Below are positions 26,145-35,077 of a DNA stretch of 64,000 nucleotides, one piece after another. Position 1 is the first letter of the stretch. Each line of letters begins with the position of its first letter. Under the pieces are notes generated by a model, which saw only the letters and a list, made by a program, of their open reading frames with translations, ran no database searches and was not told the DNA's origin. Both the position numbers and the translations under genes were made by a program. This stretch comes from Muribaculaceae bacterium (GTDB lineage: Bacteria; Bacteroidota; Bacteroidia; Bacteroidales; Muribaculaceae): positions 1 to 64,000 of the forward strand of contig JAGATX010000002.1 in assembly GCA_017621055.1 (NCBI GenBank), read 5' to 3'.

Positions 26145-26924
26145 ATGGAACCGGAGATAACACGCCGCCAGTTTAAGCGCTATGCGTCGCTCGACAGTGT
26201 CCGGCACCGCCGCGACGAGGGCATTTTTGTTGCAGAAGGCACAAAATGCGTGCTCGACCTCATGCGTGCTTTTCCTCCGGAAGCTGTCTACGCCGACGCG
26301 GCCTGGGCTGCCGATCATCCGGAAGCCGGGGCCTCCGTTGTAAGTCGTGCCACTCTGCGTGAACTCACGCGTCTGAGCGCCACACCTCCTGTGGTGGCCT
26401 TCCTGCGCTTGCCGGGGGAGCACGGCCTGCTTCCCGACGACCCTTCCGCCTTTGTCATCGTCCTTGACCGGGTGCAGGACCCCGGCAATCTCGGCACAAT
26501 CATCAGGACAGCCGACTGGATGGGTGTCGATACCATTGTGGCATCGCCGGACACCGTGGATGCCTTCAACCCCAAGACCGTGCAGGCAACCATGGGTTCG
26601 CTGGCACGTGTGAGAGTGATTTATACCCCGCTTGAGCCTTTCCTGAAAGCACGGCGCGATGCCGGCATCACTATTTACGGTACTTTTCTCGGCGGCGAGA
26701 ATCTCTACACCACAGCCATGGCCGGCGGTGGCGCCGTTGTCATGGGAAATGAAGGCTCGGGCATATCTCCGCAGATAGAAGCACTTGTAACAAAACGAAT
26801 TACCATACCGTCGCCGCCGGGCACAGAGCCCTCGGCAGAGAGTCTCAACGTTGCGGTGGCTACAGCTCTTGTGCTGGCACGCCGCGCCCAATGCATTTTC
26901 GACAATGGCAAAAACCAAGGATAA
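26145..26924 (+). CDS. TrmH-family (SPOUT) RNA 2'-O-methyltransferase
   Basis: A 259-residue SAM-dependent RNA methyltransferase. It has a short N-terminal substrate-binding domain (FKRYASLDSVRHRRDEGIFV) and a knotted SPOUT domain with the three motifs: NLGTIIRTADWMG, VMGNEGSGIS and SLNVAVATALVLARRA. The target is probably rRNA or tRNA 2'-OH, as in RlmB or the TrmH type 3 group; the exact site is not predictable. ATG 26145 is 1 base after the bioB stop; an in-frame ATG at 26130 would overlap bioB by 14 bases and is equally possible. Its 3' end overlaps radA by 20 bases. Confidence 0.85.
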   Translation: MEPEITRRQFKRYASLDSVRHRRDEGIFVAEGTKCVLDLMRAFPPEAVYADAAWAADHPEAGASVVSRATLRELTRLSATPPVVAFLRLPGEHGLLPDDPSAFVIVLDRVQDPGNLGTIIRTADWMGVDTIVASPDTVDAFNPKTVQATMGSLARVRVIYTPLEPFLKARRDAGITIYGTFLGGENLYTTAMAGGGAVVMGNEGSGISPQIEALVTKRITIPSPPGTEPSAESLNVAVATALVLARRAQCIFDNGKNQG

Positions 26925-28272
26925 GACCGTGTGGTTCTGCACCGCCTGTGGTGCCGACTCGCCCAAATGGGCGGGACGCTGCCCCGTCTGCGGCGAGTGG
27001 AACACCATGGTGGAAGAGAAAGTGAAAACCGGTGGTCGCCGCGCTGCGGCATCATCGGGGCGCCCTGCCGCCAGACCCCGCGCCGTCAACGATATAGAAG
27101 CCGTCGAGGAACCGCGTATACACATGCCCTCCGAAGAACTCAACAGAGTTCTCGGCGGCGGTCTTGTGCGCGGCTCGATAGTTCTCATCGGCGGCGAGCC
27201 CGGCATTGGAAAGAGCACATTGGTGCTCCAGAACCTGCTGGCAATGCGCAAACGCCGTATCCTCTACGTTTCGGGTGAGGAGAGCGCCACCCAGCTCAAG
27301 CTGCGTGCCGACCGCATTGGCCGCGGCAGCGATTCGCTGTTCATAGTGGCAGAGACATCGCTGGAAAATATCTTCGAGGCAATAGAGAGCGTCGACCCCG
27401 AGATTGTGGTGGTGGATTCCATCCAGACCATAGCCACCGACGAGCTGGAGTCGTCGGCAGGCAGTGTGGGGCAGGTAAAGGAGTGCGCGGCAGCGTTGCT
27501 GCGATATGCCAAGGACAGCGGCGTGCCCGTGTTGCTTATAGGGCATATAAATAAGGAGGGCACTCTTGCCGGTCCAAAAGTGCTTGAGCACATTGTCGAT
27601 GCCGTCCTCCAGTTCGAGGGTGACCGCCAGTACATGTTCCGCCTTCTTCGCGCGATAAAGAATCGCTTCGGCTCTACCAACGAGCTGGGAATATATGAAA
27701 TGCGTCAGCAAGGGTTGCGCGAGGTCACCAATCCGTCGGAACTGCTGCTCGGCAACGGCGACACAGCCCTCAGCGGTGTGGCAGTGGGTGTGACTCTCGA
27801 GGGCATACGTCCTTTCCTCATTGAAATACAGGCGCTTGTCAGCACGGCAGCCTATGGCACGCCGCAGCGCTCGGTCACGGGCTTCGATGCCAAACGCATG
27901 AATATGCTCCTTGCCGTGCTCGAAAAGCGCGTGGGCTTCAAACTCGGCGCAAAGGATGTGTTCCTCAACATAGCGGGAGGCCTGCGGGTATCCGATCCGG
28001 CGCTCGATCTTGGCGTTATAGCCGCCATTCTTTCGAGCAACGTAGACATGAACATAGAGCGCGGGTGGTGCCTGGCCGGCGAGGTCGGTCTTTCGGGCGA
28101 GGTGAGACCCGTGATAAGGATAGAGCAGCGCATCATCGAGGCCGACAAGCTCGGCATGACCGACATTGTCGTTCCGAAAGGCAACCTCAAGGGGTTCGAC
28201 ACTTCTAAGCTTAACATACGCATCCACGAAGTTGCCAAGGTGGCCGACGCCTTCCGCCTGCTCTTCGGTTAG
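26905..28272 (+). CDS. radA: DNA repair protein RadA (Sms), branch migration ATPase
   Basis: A 455-residue RecA-like helicase that promotes branch migration in homologous recombination. A four-cysteine zinc finger (C12, C15, C26, C29; CTACGADSPKWAGRCPVC) is followed by the ATPase with Walker A GEPGIGKST (97-105), the RadA-specific RAIKNRFGSTNELG motif, and a C-terminal Lon-like domain ending near GNLKGFD. The ATG at 26905 was chosen because the zinc finger begins 10 residues later; it overlaps the previous gene by 20 bases. The stop codon interlocks with the stop of the convergent DUF389 gene. Confidence 0.95.
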   Translation: MAKTKDKTVWFCTACGADSPKWAGRCPVCGEWNTMVEEKVKTGGRRAAASSGRPAARPRAVNDIEAVEEPRIHMPSEELNRVLGGGLVRGSIVLIGGEPGIGKSTLVLQNLLAMRKRRILYVSGEESATQLKLRADRIGRGSDSLFIVAETSLENIFEAIESVDPEIVVVDSIQTIATDELESSAGSVGQVKECAAALLRYAKDSGVPVLLIGHINKEGTLAGPKVLEHIVDAVLQFEGDRQYMFRLLRAIKNRFGSTNELGIYEMRQQGLREVTNPSELLLGNGDTALSGVAVGVTLEGIRPFLIEIQALVSTAAYGTPQRSVTGFDAKRMNMLLAVLEKRVGFKLGAKDVFLNIAGGLRVSDPALDLGVIAAILSSNVDMNIERGWCLAGEVGLSGEVRPVIRIEQRIIEADKLGMTDIVVPKGNLKGFDTSKLNIRIHEVAKVADAFRLLFG

Positions 28273-29642
28273 TGCCGCGTATCTGATGCGGGCACCTCGA
28301 CGATATGGATGTCGTCGAGTTTTAGACGTGCCGACAGATACTCGCTCAGCCGGCGTGTCTCCTCGCGGGAGAGGCGGTGCGTCAGGTGCACGAGTGCCAG
28401 GTTCGAGGTATCGGCGCGCAGCGTGTCGGCCGGATGGCTGAATACCATGGTCGATATTCCTATTTCAGCCACATGGGGGAAGAGCACGCGCACTTCCGGC
28501 GCTATGTCGGCAGCTGATATCTTGTTGGTGTTCTCTATGGCTATCACCGTGCGCAGCGAGTCGATTATGCTCTGCTGATGGCTGATGGTGGCTTGCGCCA
28601 GGTGGTAGATGTCGCTCACCGAGTTCGAGTTGTTCTCGTCGGTGTCGCCTCCGCCCTGATATATGATCAGGTGAGTACCTTCCAGTCCGTAGTATTTCAG
28701 TTTTTCTCCCAGCGCCAGTTTCAGCGAGTCCTTTGGCAGCGGTCGCCCTATGAGGGTGAGGGAGAGATAGCGTTTGCCGTTTTCCATATATGCCTGCCGA
28801 TTGAGCACCTGGGTATCCGGAAAATGACATTCGGCATGGATAAACTCGTCGGCCCGCAAGTTGAAGTTGTTCTGCCGCAGCATGGTGTAGGTCAGATAGA
28901 TACTGGGAAGCATGGTAAGGATGGCCAGGGTATATACCACGCGCCGTACACGCCGAGCCCGCGCCACGTCGCCGCCGCTAACCACACCGTGGTACTTCAT
29001 GAGCTTGACGCCGATAAATGTTGCGAAAGCTATATATATGCTGTTGATAATGAACAGATAAGTTGCGCCGAAGAAATAGTTGAGCTGCCATGTCGCCAGG
29101 CCATATCCCGCCGTGCACAGGGGCGGCATCAGTGCTGTGGCTATTGCCACACCGGGAATGACGTTGCCTTTGTTTGTGCTGCCGAGAGCTATGATACCGG
29201 CTCCGCCGCCGAAGAAACCGATGAGCACGTCGTAGATTGTGGGCGATGTGCGTGCCAGCAGTTCGCTGTGCTGCTCGTTGACGGGCGAGATGAGGAAATA
29301 GAGTGTGGCGGTGATGACCGAGAAGCCGGCGGCCATGAGCAGGTTGCGCACACACCGCTTTATGAGGTCGAAGTCGTGGATGCCCACACCCAGACCCAGT
29401 CCGATGATAGGCCCCATCAGCGGCGATATCAGCATGGCGCCTATTATCACAGCCGTGGAGTTGGTGTTCAGTCCGAGCGATGCTATGAAGATGGCGATGA
29501 TGAGGATGAGGATGTTTGTTCCGCGGAAGGATACACCCTCGCGGATGTTGTGCTCGGCTTCTTCCTGCGACACGAGCTGGCCGGTGAGGGTGAAATAGTT
29601 GACGAAGAAGTTCGAGAATTTGCTGATGATATTGGCTTTCAC
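28269..29642 (-). CDS. DUF389 (TIGR00341) family membrane protein
   Basis: A 457-residue protein with a DUF389 membrane domain of about six to seven helices (residues about 40-260; NSTAVIIGAMLISPLMGPI and FFGGGAGIIALGSTNKGNVI are family hallmarks), followed by an approximately 190-residue soluble C-terminal domain with a predicted periplasmic or cytosolic beta-alpha fold. The function is unknown. It faces radA: the two stop codons share bases 28269-28272, so any terminator signals must lie inside the opposite gene. It is apparently monocistronic. Confidence 0.83.
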   Translation of the reverse strand: MKANIISKFSNFFVNYFTLTGQLVSQEEAEHNIREGVSFRGTNILILIIAIFIASLGLNTNSTAVIIGAMLISPLMGPIIGLGLGVGIHDFDLIKRCVRNLLMAAGFSVITATLYFLISPVNEQHSELLARTSPTIYDVLIGFFGGGAGIIALGSTNKGNVIPGVAIATALMPPLCTAGYGLATWQLNYFFGATYLFIINSIYIAFATFIGVKLMKYHGVVSGGDVARARRVRRVVYTLAILTMLPSIYLTYTMLRQNNFNLRADEFIHAECHFPDTQVLNRQAYMENGKRYLSLTLIGRPLPKDSLKLALGEKLKYYGLEGTHLIIYQGGGDTDENNSNSVSDIYHLAQATISHQQSIIDSLRTVIAIENTNKISAADIAPEVRVLFPHVAEIGISTMVFSHPADTLRADTSNLALVHLTHRLSREETRRLSEYLSARLKLDDIHIVEVPASDTRH

Positions 29643-29684
29643 GGTGGTGGCGGTATGTGAGGGTTCTTTGCGGAGTGGGGTGGA

Positions 29685-29726
29685 GAAAAACCCGGACGCG
29701 GGGCGCTTGCCGCCGGCGTCCGGGTT
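29685..29726 (-). terminator. Intrinsic terminator of the CoA-transferase gene
   Basis: An 11-bp stem (29689-29699 with 29716-29726) with the T-rich tail on the minus strand. Confidence 0.8.
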
Positions 29727-29751
29727 CCGATTGTTTTATCTGGCCGTCAGG

Positions 29752-31245
29752 TCAGAGATATTTGCCGTAGTCGGCGTTCTTCATGTCGCCGGTTTCGTTG
29801 AATGCGTTGTGGAAGGCGAAGCAGGCCTTGAGGTTGTGGGGCGTCTGGCCGGCAATTCCCAGTTCGAGATATTCGCGCAGCAGCGGACGGTAATCGGGGT
29901 GCGCGCAGTTGTTGATGATCTCGTGAGCGCGTTCCACGGGGTCTTTATGGCGCAGGTCGGCAATACCCTGATCGGTGACGAGGATATCCACGCTGTGCTC
30001 CGAGTGGTCGGGGTGGGCCACCATGGGAACGATGTTGCTGATTGCGCCGCCCTTGGTGATGGAGGGGCAGCTGAAGATCGAGATATAGGCGTTGCGTGTG
30101 AAGTCGCCGGAGCCGCCGATGCCGTTCATCATCCGCGTGCCGAGCACGTGTGTGGAATTCACGCTGCCGAAGAGGTCGGCCTCGAGGGCCGTGTTCATGG
30201 CTATAACGCCGAGACGACGGATAACCTCGGGGTTGTTCGATATTTCGGCGGGGCGCATCAGGATTTTGTCGTGGAAGAACTTCATGTCGGAGAAGAGGCG
30301 CTCTTCGGTCTGGTCGGTGAAGGTCATCGAGCAGGTCGAGGCGAAGGTGCATTTGCCTTTCTGGATGAGTTCGAGTACGGCATCCTGGATAACCTCGGTG
30401 TACATCATGAAGTTAGGCAGTTCCTTGCTTTCGCCGAGATCGTAGAGCACGGCGTTGGCCACATTGCCCACGCCGCTCTGCAACGGCAGGAACTCTTTGG
30501 GAAGACGTCCGCTCTTGTATTCGCTCACGAGGAAGCGCACCACGTTTTTGCCGATCTGCGTGCTCACTTCGTCGGGTGCCGAGAAGGGTTTCACACAGTC
30601 GTAGGAGTTTGTCTTGACGATACCTACAATCTTGGCGGGATCGACTTTGAGGACGGGAGAACCTATGCGGTCGCTGGCCTTGAAGATAGGTATCTCGCGG
30701 CGATAGGGGGGATCGTCGGGAAGATAAACGTCGTGCATGCCGTAGAGCTGTGCCGGCAGTTTCTCGTTGAGCTCGAGGAATATTTTTTTAGCGAGCTTGG
30801 CGTATGTGGGAGCGTTGCCCAGGCCGCAGCCCAGAACCAGTGTGCCGTCGGGTTCTACCGATGCTACTTCGAGGATGGCATAGTCGACGGGGCCGTAATA
30901 GCCGTAGCGTACTTCCTGAGCCATTTCGGAGAGGTGACGGTCGAAATAGTGGCAGTCGTGCGCGTTGATGCGTTTGCGCAGATCGGGCACGTTCTGGTAA
31001 GGTGCGCGCATGTTGTATGCGTTTGCACGTGCAAGGGCGCCGTCGGCATGGTCGCTGGTGGAGGCGCCGCTGAAGAGGTTAATCTTGAAAGGACGGCCGG
31101 CCTCGTGTTCGCGAACGGCCTTTTCGGCAATAGCTTCGGTAATAGCCTTGGGTGTACCCGGGGCGGTGAAGCCCGAAAGCCCTACGGTAGCGCCGTTCTC
31201 AATCATTTCGGCGGCTTCCCGGGCGGTAAGGATGTTGAATGCCAT
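29752..31245 (-). CDS. Acetyl-CoA hydrolase/transferase family, succinate:acetate CoA-transferase type
   Basis: A 497-residue class I CoA-transferase of the Cat1/AarC group, which exchanges CoA between succinyl-CoA and acetate. The catalytic glutamate is probably Glu284 in FMMYTEVIQDAV; the CoA-binding GGIGGSGDFTRNAY-like segment (MNGIGGSGDFTRNAYISIFS) is also visible. In succinate- and propionate-forming Bacteroidales such enzymes recover energy from acyl-CoA. The gene has a clear terminator and is single. A 4-hydroxybutyrate CoA-transferase is a less likely alternative. Confidence 0.88.
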   Translation of the reverse strand: MAFNILTAREAAEMIENGATVGLSGFTAPGTPKAITEAIAEKAVREHEAGRPFKINLFSGASTSDHADGALARANAYNMRAPYQNVPDLRKRINAHDCHYFDRHLSEMAQEVRYGYYGPVDYAILEVASVEPDGTLVLGCGLGNAPTYAKLAKKIFLELNEKLPAQLYGMHDVYLPDDPPYRREIPIFKASDRIGSPVLKVDPAKIVGIVKTNSYDCVKPFSAPDEVSTQIGKNVVRFLVSEYKSGRLPKEFLPLQSGVGNVANAVLYDLGESKELPNFMMYTEVIQDAVLELIQKGKCTFASTCSMTFTDQTEERLFSDMKFFHDKILMRPAEISNNPEVIRRLGVIAMNTALEADLFGSVNSTHVLGTRMMNGIGGSGDFTRNAYISIFSCPSITKGGAISNIVPMVAHPDHSEHSVDILVTDQGIADLRHKDPVERAHEIINNCAHPDYRPLLREYLELGIAGQTPHNLKACFAFHNAFNETGDMKNADYGKYL

Positions 31246-31300
31246 TGTTATTCTATATATGTGATAATATTGATGTTATAGACAAGGTTGAGGTGCCGGC

Positions 31301-31648
31301 TCAGAACCGGCGACGGAAAATTTCGCTCCATATGAAAGCCTGGCGCATGCCTCCCGGGGGCACTGTCAGGGGATGACGGCGCCGGCGTGGCGCCGCGGGC
31401 ACGGGCGGCAGGTCGGCGGTCACCCGTTGGCCTTCCTCGGCTGCGACGGCCGACAGCGGCGGCAATGCCGGAGCCTGCGGTACGGGCGCGACGCCCTCGG
31501 CACGCCGAACAGGCTCGTAGGGCCACACACCCTCGGGCACACGCACGCGCCGGTTCTGTTCGCGAAGCCGCTTTTTCTTGGCTGCCTCCTTGATATTGGT
31601 CGCAATTATACTTACAGCTATGACTACCGCAAGGATAATGAGCTTCAT
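31301..31648 (-). CDS. Small single-span membrane protein with Pro/Arg-rich tail
   Basis: A 115-residue protein that I do not recognise. An N-terminal membrane helix (residues about 2-16, MKLIILAVVIAVSIIATN) is followed by a basic region (KEAAKKKRLREQNRR) and a Pro/Ala/Arg-rich, probably disordered tail. The start at 31648 is preferred over an in-frame ATG at 31675, because the minus-strand -7 element at 31673-31680 would lie over the latter. It is transcribed divergently from miaB from an overlapping promoter pair. It may be a membrane adaptor of unknown role; coding is supported by the hydrophobic start and promoter, but moderately. Confidence 0.5.
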   Translation of the reverse strand: MKLIILAVVIAVSIIATNIKEAAKKKRLREQNRRVRVPEGVWPYEPVRRAEGVAPVPQAPALPPLSAVAAEEGQRVTADLPPVPAAPRRRRHPLTVPPGGMRQAFIWSEIFRRRF

Positions 31649-31662
31649 TTCCGTTTTTTTTG

Positions 31663-31670
31663 TAATTTTG
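31663..31670 (+). promoter_or_regulatory. -7 promoter element for miaB
   Basis: TAATTTTG on the plus strand. It gives a leader of about 40 bases. It faces a minus-strand copy 2 bases away. Confidence 0.6.
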
Positions 31671-31672
31671 CA

Positions 31673-31680
31673 CAAAATTA
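31673..31680 (-). promoter_or_regulatory. -7 promoter element for the small membrane protein gene
   Basis: TAATTTTG on the minus strand, the mirror of the element at 31663-31670; together they form an 18-base palindrome broken only at the central CA. Confidence 0.6.
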
Positions 31681-31716
31681 GTGATTTCCTCTCAAAGCTA
31701 CAAATAATAAAGCATA

Positions 31717-33072
31717 ATGGAGCAAAGAAATATAGGCTCGGTCAGCGAGTCCATGCCGGCGCCGCAACGCAGGCTGTATATCGAGACATACGGTTGCCAG
31801 ATGAATGTGGCCGACTCCGAAGTTGTGGCCGCCGTGATGCAGATGGCCGGATATGAGACGGTGGACGTTCTCGACGGTGCCGATGCCGTGCTGCTCAACA
31901 CCTGCTCGATACGCGATAACGCCGAGCAGCGCGTGGGAGCCCGTCTGCGCGAACTGGGCGCCATGCGCCGTAAGGGCGGCCGTCACATTATTATCGGAGT
32001 TATCGGCTGCATGGCCGAGCGTGTGCGCCACCGTCTCACCGAGGACTACGGCGTGGATCTCGTCGCCGGCCCTGACGCATACATGGACCTGCCGGCACTC
32101 TTTGCCGCGGCAGAGCAGGGCAAGGACGCTGTGAATGTAGAACTGAGCACCACAGAAACTTACCGTGACATAGTGCCGGTGCGTCTGGGAGGCGCCCAGG
32201 TGAGCGGGTATATCAGCATAATGCGCGGCTGCGACAACTTCTGCTCCTACTGCATCGTACCTTATACCCGCGGCCGTGAGCGTTCGCGGCAGAAAGAGAG
32301 TATCCTCCGCGAACTTGCCGACCTGCAACGGCGCGGTTACGGCGAGGTTACCCTTCTGGGTCAGAACGTAAACAGTTACCGCGACGGCGACACCGATTTC
32401 GCGGCTTTGCTCACTCTCGTTGCCGAGGCTGCGCCGTCCATGCGCATACGCTTCACCACTTCCCACCCCAAGGATATGTCGGACGCCACCATCGCCGCCA
32501 TCGCCGCCCATCCCAACATCTGCCGGCATATTCACCTGCCGGTGCAGAGCGGCAGTGATGCCGTGCTCAAGGCAATGAACCGAAAATACACCCGCGAGTG
32601 GTATCTTGGCCGCATAGCCGCCATCCGCAAGGCCATCCCCGACTGCGCCATCACCACCGACCTCTTCACCGGCTTCCACTCCGAGAGCGAGGACGATTTC
32701 GAGCAGACCCTCAGCCTTATGCGCGAGGTGGGCTTCGACAGCGCGTTCATGTTCAAATACTCCGAGCGGCCGGGCACGCTGGCTGCCCGCACGATGCCCG
32801 ACAACGTGCCGGAATCCGTGAAAATCGAGCGTCTAAACCGCATGATAGCCTTGCAGAATGAGCTGTCGCTGGCCTCCAACCGGCGCGACATAGGCCGCAC
32901 GTTCGAGGTCCTTGTCGAGGGCGTGGCCAAGCGCAGCCGCGAGCAGATGGTGGGCCGTACAAGTCAGAACAAGACCGCCGTTTTTCCGCGCGGCGACGCG
33001 CGGGTGGGGCAGCTCGTCAACGTAAGGGTGGTGGAAGCCACCTCGGCGACGCTCATCTGCGAACTTGTGTGA
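31717..33072 (+). CDS. miaB: tRNA-2-methylthio-N6-dimethylallyladenosine synthase
   Basis: A 451-residue radical SAM methylthiotransferase that adds a methylthio group to i6A37 in tRNAs. Two iron-sulfur clusters can be placed: N-terminal C27, C63 and C98 (ETYGCQMN, LNTCSIRDNAEQ, GCMAERV) and the radical SAM C172, C176, C179 in GCDNFCSYCIVPYTRGRE. A C-terminal TRAM domain ends the protein (FEVLVEGVAKRS to LICELV). The pattern CQMN and NTCSIRDNAE is specific to MiaB rather than RimO or MtaB. It has its own promoter. Confidence 0.95.
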   Translation: MEQRNIGSVSESMPAPQRRLYIETYGCQMNVADSEVVAAVMQMAGYETVDVLDGADAVLLNTCSIRDNAEQRVGARLRELGAMRRKGGRHIIIGVIGCMAERVRHRLTEDYGVDLVAGPDAYMDLPALFAAAEQGKDAVNVELSTTETYRDIVPVRLGGAQVSGYISIMRGCDNFCSYCIVPYTRGRERSRQKESILRELADLQRRGYGEVTLLGQNVNSYRDGDTDFAALLTLVAEAAPSMRIRFTTSHPKDMSDATIAAIAAHPNICRHIHLPVQSGSDAVLKAMNRKYTREWYLGRIAAIRKAIPDCAITTDLFTGFHSESEDDFEQTLSLMREVGFDSAFMFKYSERPGTLAARTMPDNVPESVKIERLNRMIALQNELSLASNRRDIGRTFEVLVEGVAKRSREQMVGRTSQNKTAVFPRGDARVGQLVNVRVVEATSATLICELV

Positions 33073-33163
33073 GCCGCCGCTGAACTTTCGGGCGCGGGGG
33101 TGTGTTGTCTTTGTATCAACAGATTCATCACACTGCAAATTCATCACTGCATTCCAACCCGCT

Positions 33164-34429
33164 ATGAAAGTTAAGTTACTCAGTGCCATGCTTATGGCCG
33201 GCGTACTGGTTGCTACGGCAACCGAACGGGCCGACTCGCTGCCCGACCGTGCCATCGTCCTCAGCGGCGACCCCACGCACCCTAATCACGTTGAGAACGT
33301 TGCCGAGATGTACTCCCGCGCCAACCTGGCCTTCGAGGACCCGGCGGCTCCGCGCTTCCTGTTCCTCGATAAGCAGGGCAAGGTGGCCCTCGGTATCGGC
33401 GGTTATCTTAAGGCCGTGGGCATGTACGATTTCGACGGCGCAATCAACAACGACGAGTTCCTCACCAACCTCATCCCCGTGCCCAACGACCCGGCACAGC
33501 GTCAGCGCTTCGGCGCCACCGCCAACCGGAGTACCATATTCCTCAAACTCGTAACGAGCGAAACGCCCGTGGGACGCATCATCGTATATATGCAGACTGA
33601 CTTCGGAGGCGACGGCGGCAAGTACGGCATGCGCCTGAAGCAGGCATATGTCAGCGTTGGCCACGTTACCCTCGGTAAGGCGCGCTCCACCTTTGCCGAC
33701 GGTCCGGCCATGGCGCCGACTATCGACGATCAGGGACCATCCGGCCAGGTCTCGGCAAAACAGATGCTGGTGCAATATATTTCCTCGCCTTACGGCGGCT
33801 TCCGCTGGGCTGCCGCCGTGGAGCTGCCCTCGGCAAGCTATACCGAAGGTCCCCATACCGAAAGCATCAGCCAGCGCTTCCCCGACATCCCCGTCTACGT
33901 TCAGTACGGCTGGGGCTCTAATTCCCACATCAGAGCGTCGGCCATCCTCCGCGAGTTGTCATACCGCAATCTGGAGACCTCCAAAAACCACTTCGCCACA
34001 GGCTGGGGCGTGCAGCTCAGCGCCGTCGCCGACCTCACGGACGCCCTGCGCTTCTTCGGTCACTATACCTACGGCAAAGGAATAGGCAACTATATAAATG
34101 ATCTCTCCGGCGAGGGCTTCGATCTGGTGCCCGACGGCCTCGGCAAGCTTCACGCACCGGCACAGACGGGATGGACGGCCGGCCTGCAGTACACGTTCAA
34201 TTCCCATTTCTTCGCCTCAGCATCTTACAGCCGCGCGCAGCTCTACGACTGCGGCGACCTTGGCGGCGACACTTACCGCTACGGCCAGTACGTTGTTGCC
34301 AACGCTTTCTATAACCCGTGGGGCGACCTGCGCATAGGCCTGGAATATCTCCACGGCAACCGCACCAACTATGACGGCGACAGCGGAAAGGCCAACCGCC
34401 TTATGGCCATGCTCCAGTACAGTTTCTGA
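33164..34429 (+). CDS. DcaP-like outer-membrane porin
   Basis: A 421-residue exported beta-barrel. An N-terminal signal peptide (MKVKLLSAMLMAGVLVATA) is followed by a barrel rich in alternating aromatic and glycine strands, with the motifs VALGIGGYLKAVGMYDFDGA and QTDFGGDGGKYGMRLKQAYV, and a C-terminal strand ending in Phe (MAMLQYSF), the BAM signature. The DcaP porin family forms trimers taking up small anionic solutes. A stand-alone ATG at 33164 starts the signal peptide; a longer frame from 33065 lacks one. A possible imperfect -7 element lies at 33106-33113. A strong terminator follows. Confidence 0.83.
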   Translation: MKVKLLSAMLMAGVLVATATERADSLPDRAIVLSGDPTHPNHVENVAEMYSRANLAFEDPAAPRFLFLDKQGKVALGIGGYLKAVGMYDFDGAINNDEFLTNLIPVPNDPAQRQRFGATANRSTIFLKLVTSETPVGRIIVYMQTDFGGDGGKYGMRLKQAYVSVGHVTLGKARSTFADGPAMAPTIDDQGPSGQVSAKQMLVQYISSPYGGFRWAAAVELPSASYTEGPHTESISQRFPDIPVYVQYGWGSNSHIRASAILRELSYRNLETSKNHFATGWGVQLSAVADLTDALRFFGHYTYGKGIGNYINDLSGEGFDLVPDGLGKLHAPAQTGWTAGLQYTFNSHFFASASYSRAQLYDCGDLGGDTYRYGQYVVANAFYNPWGDLRIGLEYLHGNRTNYDGDSGKANRLMAMLQYSF

Positions 34430-34543
34430 ACATTGGCGCCGCTGCCGGTGTTATTATTACAGACGCTTGACCATAAGCGGCTACGATTTCTCTCTTCATC
34501 GGGACCTTTATGGTTGAATGTTATATATAATTCTCTCTCCCTG

Positions 34544-34577
34544 CCGTCCCGGACCGCGTGTCCGGGACGGTTTTTTT
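34544..34577 (+). terminator. Intrinsic terminator after the porin gene
   Basis: A perfect 11-bp stem (34544-34554 with 34560-34570), a 5-base loop and seven T. Confidence 0.93.
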
Positions 34578-34651
34578 GAACCAAAGGGCGTGCCGGCGTG
34601 TTTTTTCAGTACTGACAATCCATTAACAACCTCAAAGCACACAACAAAATT

Positions 34652-34813
34652 ATGGCACTTATCAAAACCCAGGATCAGCGCGAGGTAGCAACCCTTCGCG
34701 AAATCGAACATCAGATAGAACGTCGCGAAAAGTTCCACCACATACTCATAGCAGCCCTCGGCGGCCTGCTGGCAGTATCGCTGGCCGCGCATATAATCCG
34801 CTGCAAGAAATAA
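34652..34813 (+). CDS. 53-residue single-span membrane protein
   Basis: A very small gene with a charged amphipathic N-terminal half (MALIKTQDQREVATLREIEH, then QIERREKFHH) and one membrane helix (about residues 31-50) ending in basic residues RCKK. It is not a recognised family. The reading frame is isolated between a strong terminator upstream and a strong one downstream (34828-34865), which argues that it is a real transcribed unit. It may be one of the phage-shock or stress-type small membrane proteins, given the GlsB-like neighbour, but this is a guess. Confidence 0.6.
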   Translation: MALIKTQDQREVATLREIEHQIERREKFHHILIAALGGLLAVSLAAHIIRCKK

Positions 34814-34827
34814 AAGGATAAAACAGG

Positions 34828-34865
34828 CACACCGGCGGCAAACCATATTGCCGCCGGTGTGTTTT
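34828..34865 (+). terminator. Intrinsic terminator after the 53-residue protein gene
   Basis: A perfect 14-bp stem (34828-34841 with 34848-34861), a 6-base loop and four T before an AT-rich stretch. Confidence 0.88.
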
Positions 34866-34909
34866 ATATATAAACAGATACTAACGCACCCTAAAACACG
34901 TTCTCCATT

Positions 34910-35077
34910 ATGTCCAAGCATGAATCGAGCCGACGCCGCACTCCCATCTGGATAGCCATAGGCGCCATTTTCCTGATAATACTCCTCATCATCTGGCTTA
35001 CATTCGCCGACCTCACCGGCAACACCGACGTTGCGGCCTTCCTGACGCCGTATATTGTCCAGTCACCGGTAATATGA
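34910..35077 (+). CDS. 55-residue single-span membrane protein
   Basis: A tiny protein with a basic N-terminus (MSKHESSRRRTP) and one long membrane helix (about residues 13-33). I do not recognise a family. Its stop overlaps the start of the GlsB-like gene in ATGA (35074-35077), so the two are co-translated and probably work together in the inner membrane. The membrane-helix composition and the overlap are the evidence that it is coding. It is too short for confident homology calls by eye. Confidence 0.6.
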   Translation: MSKHESSRRRTPIWIAIGAIFLIILLIIWLTFADLTGNTDVAAFLTPYIVQSPVI

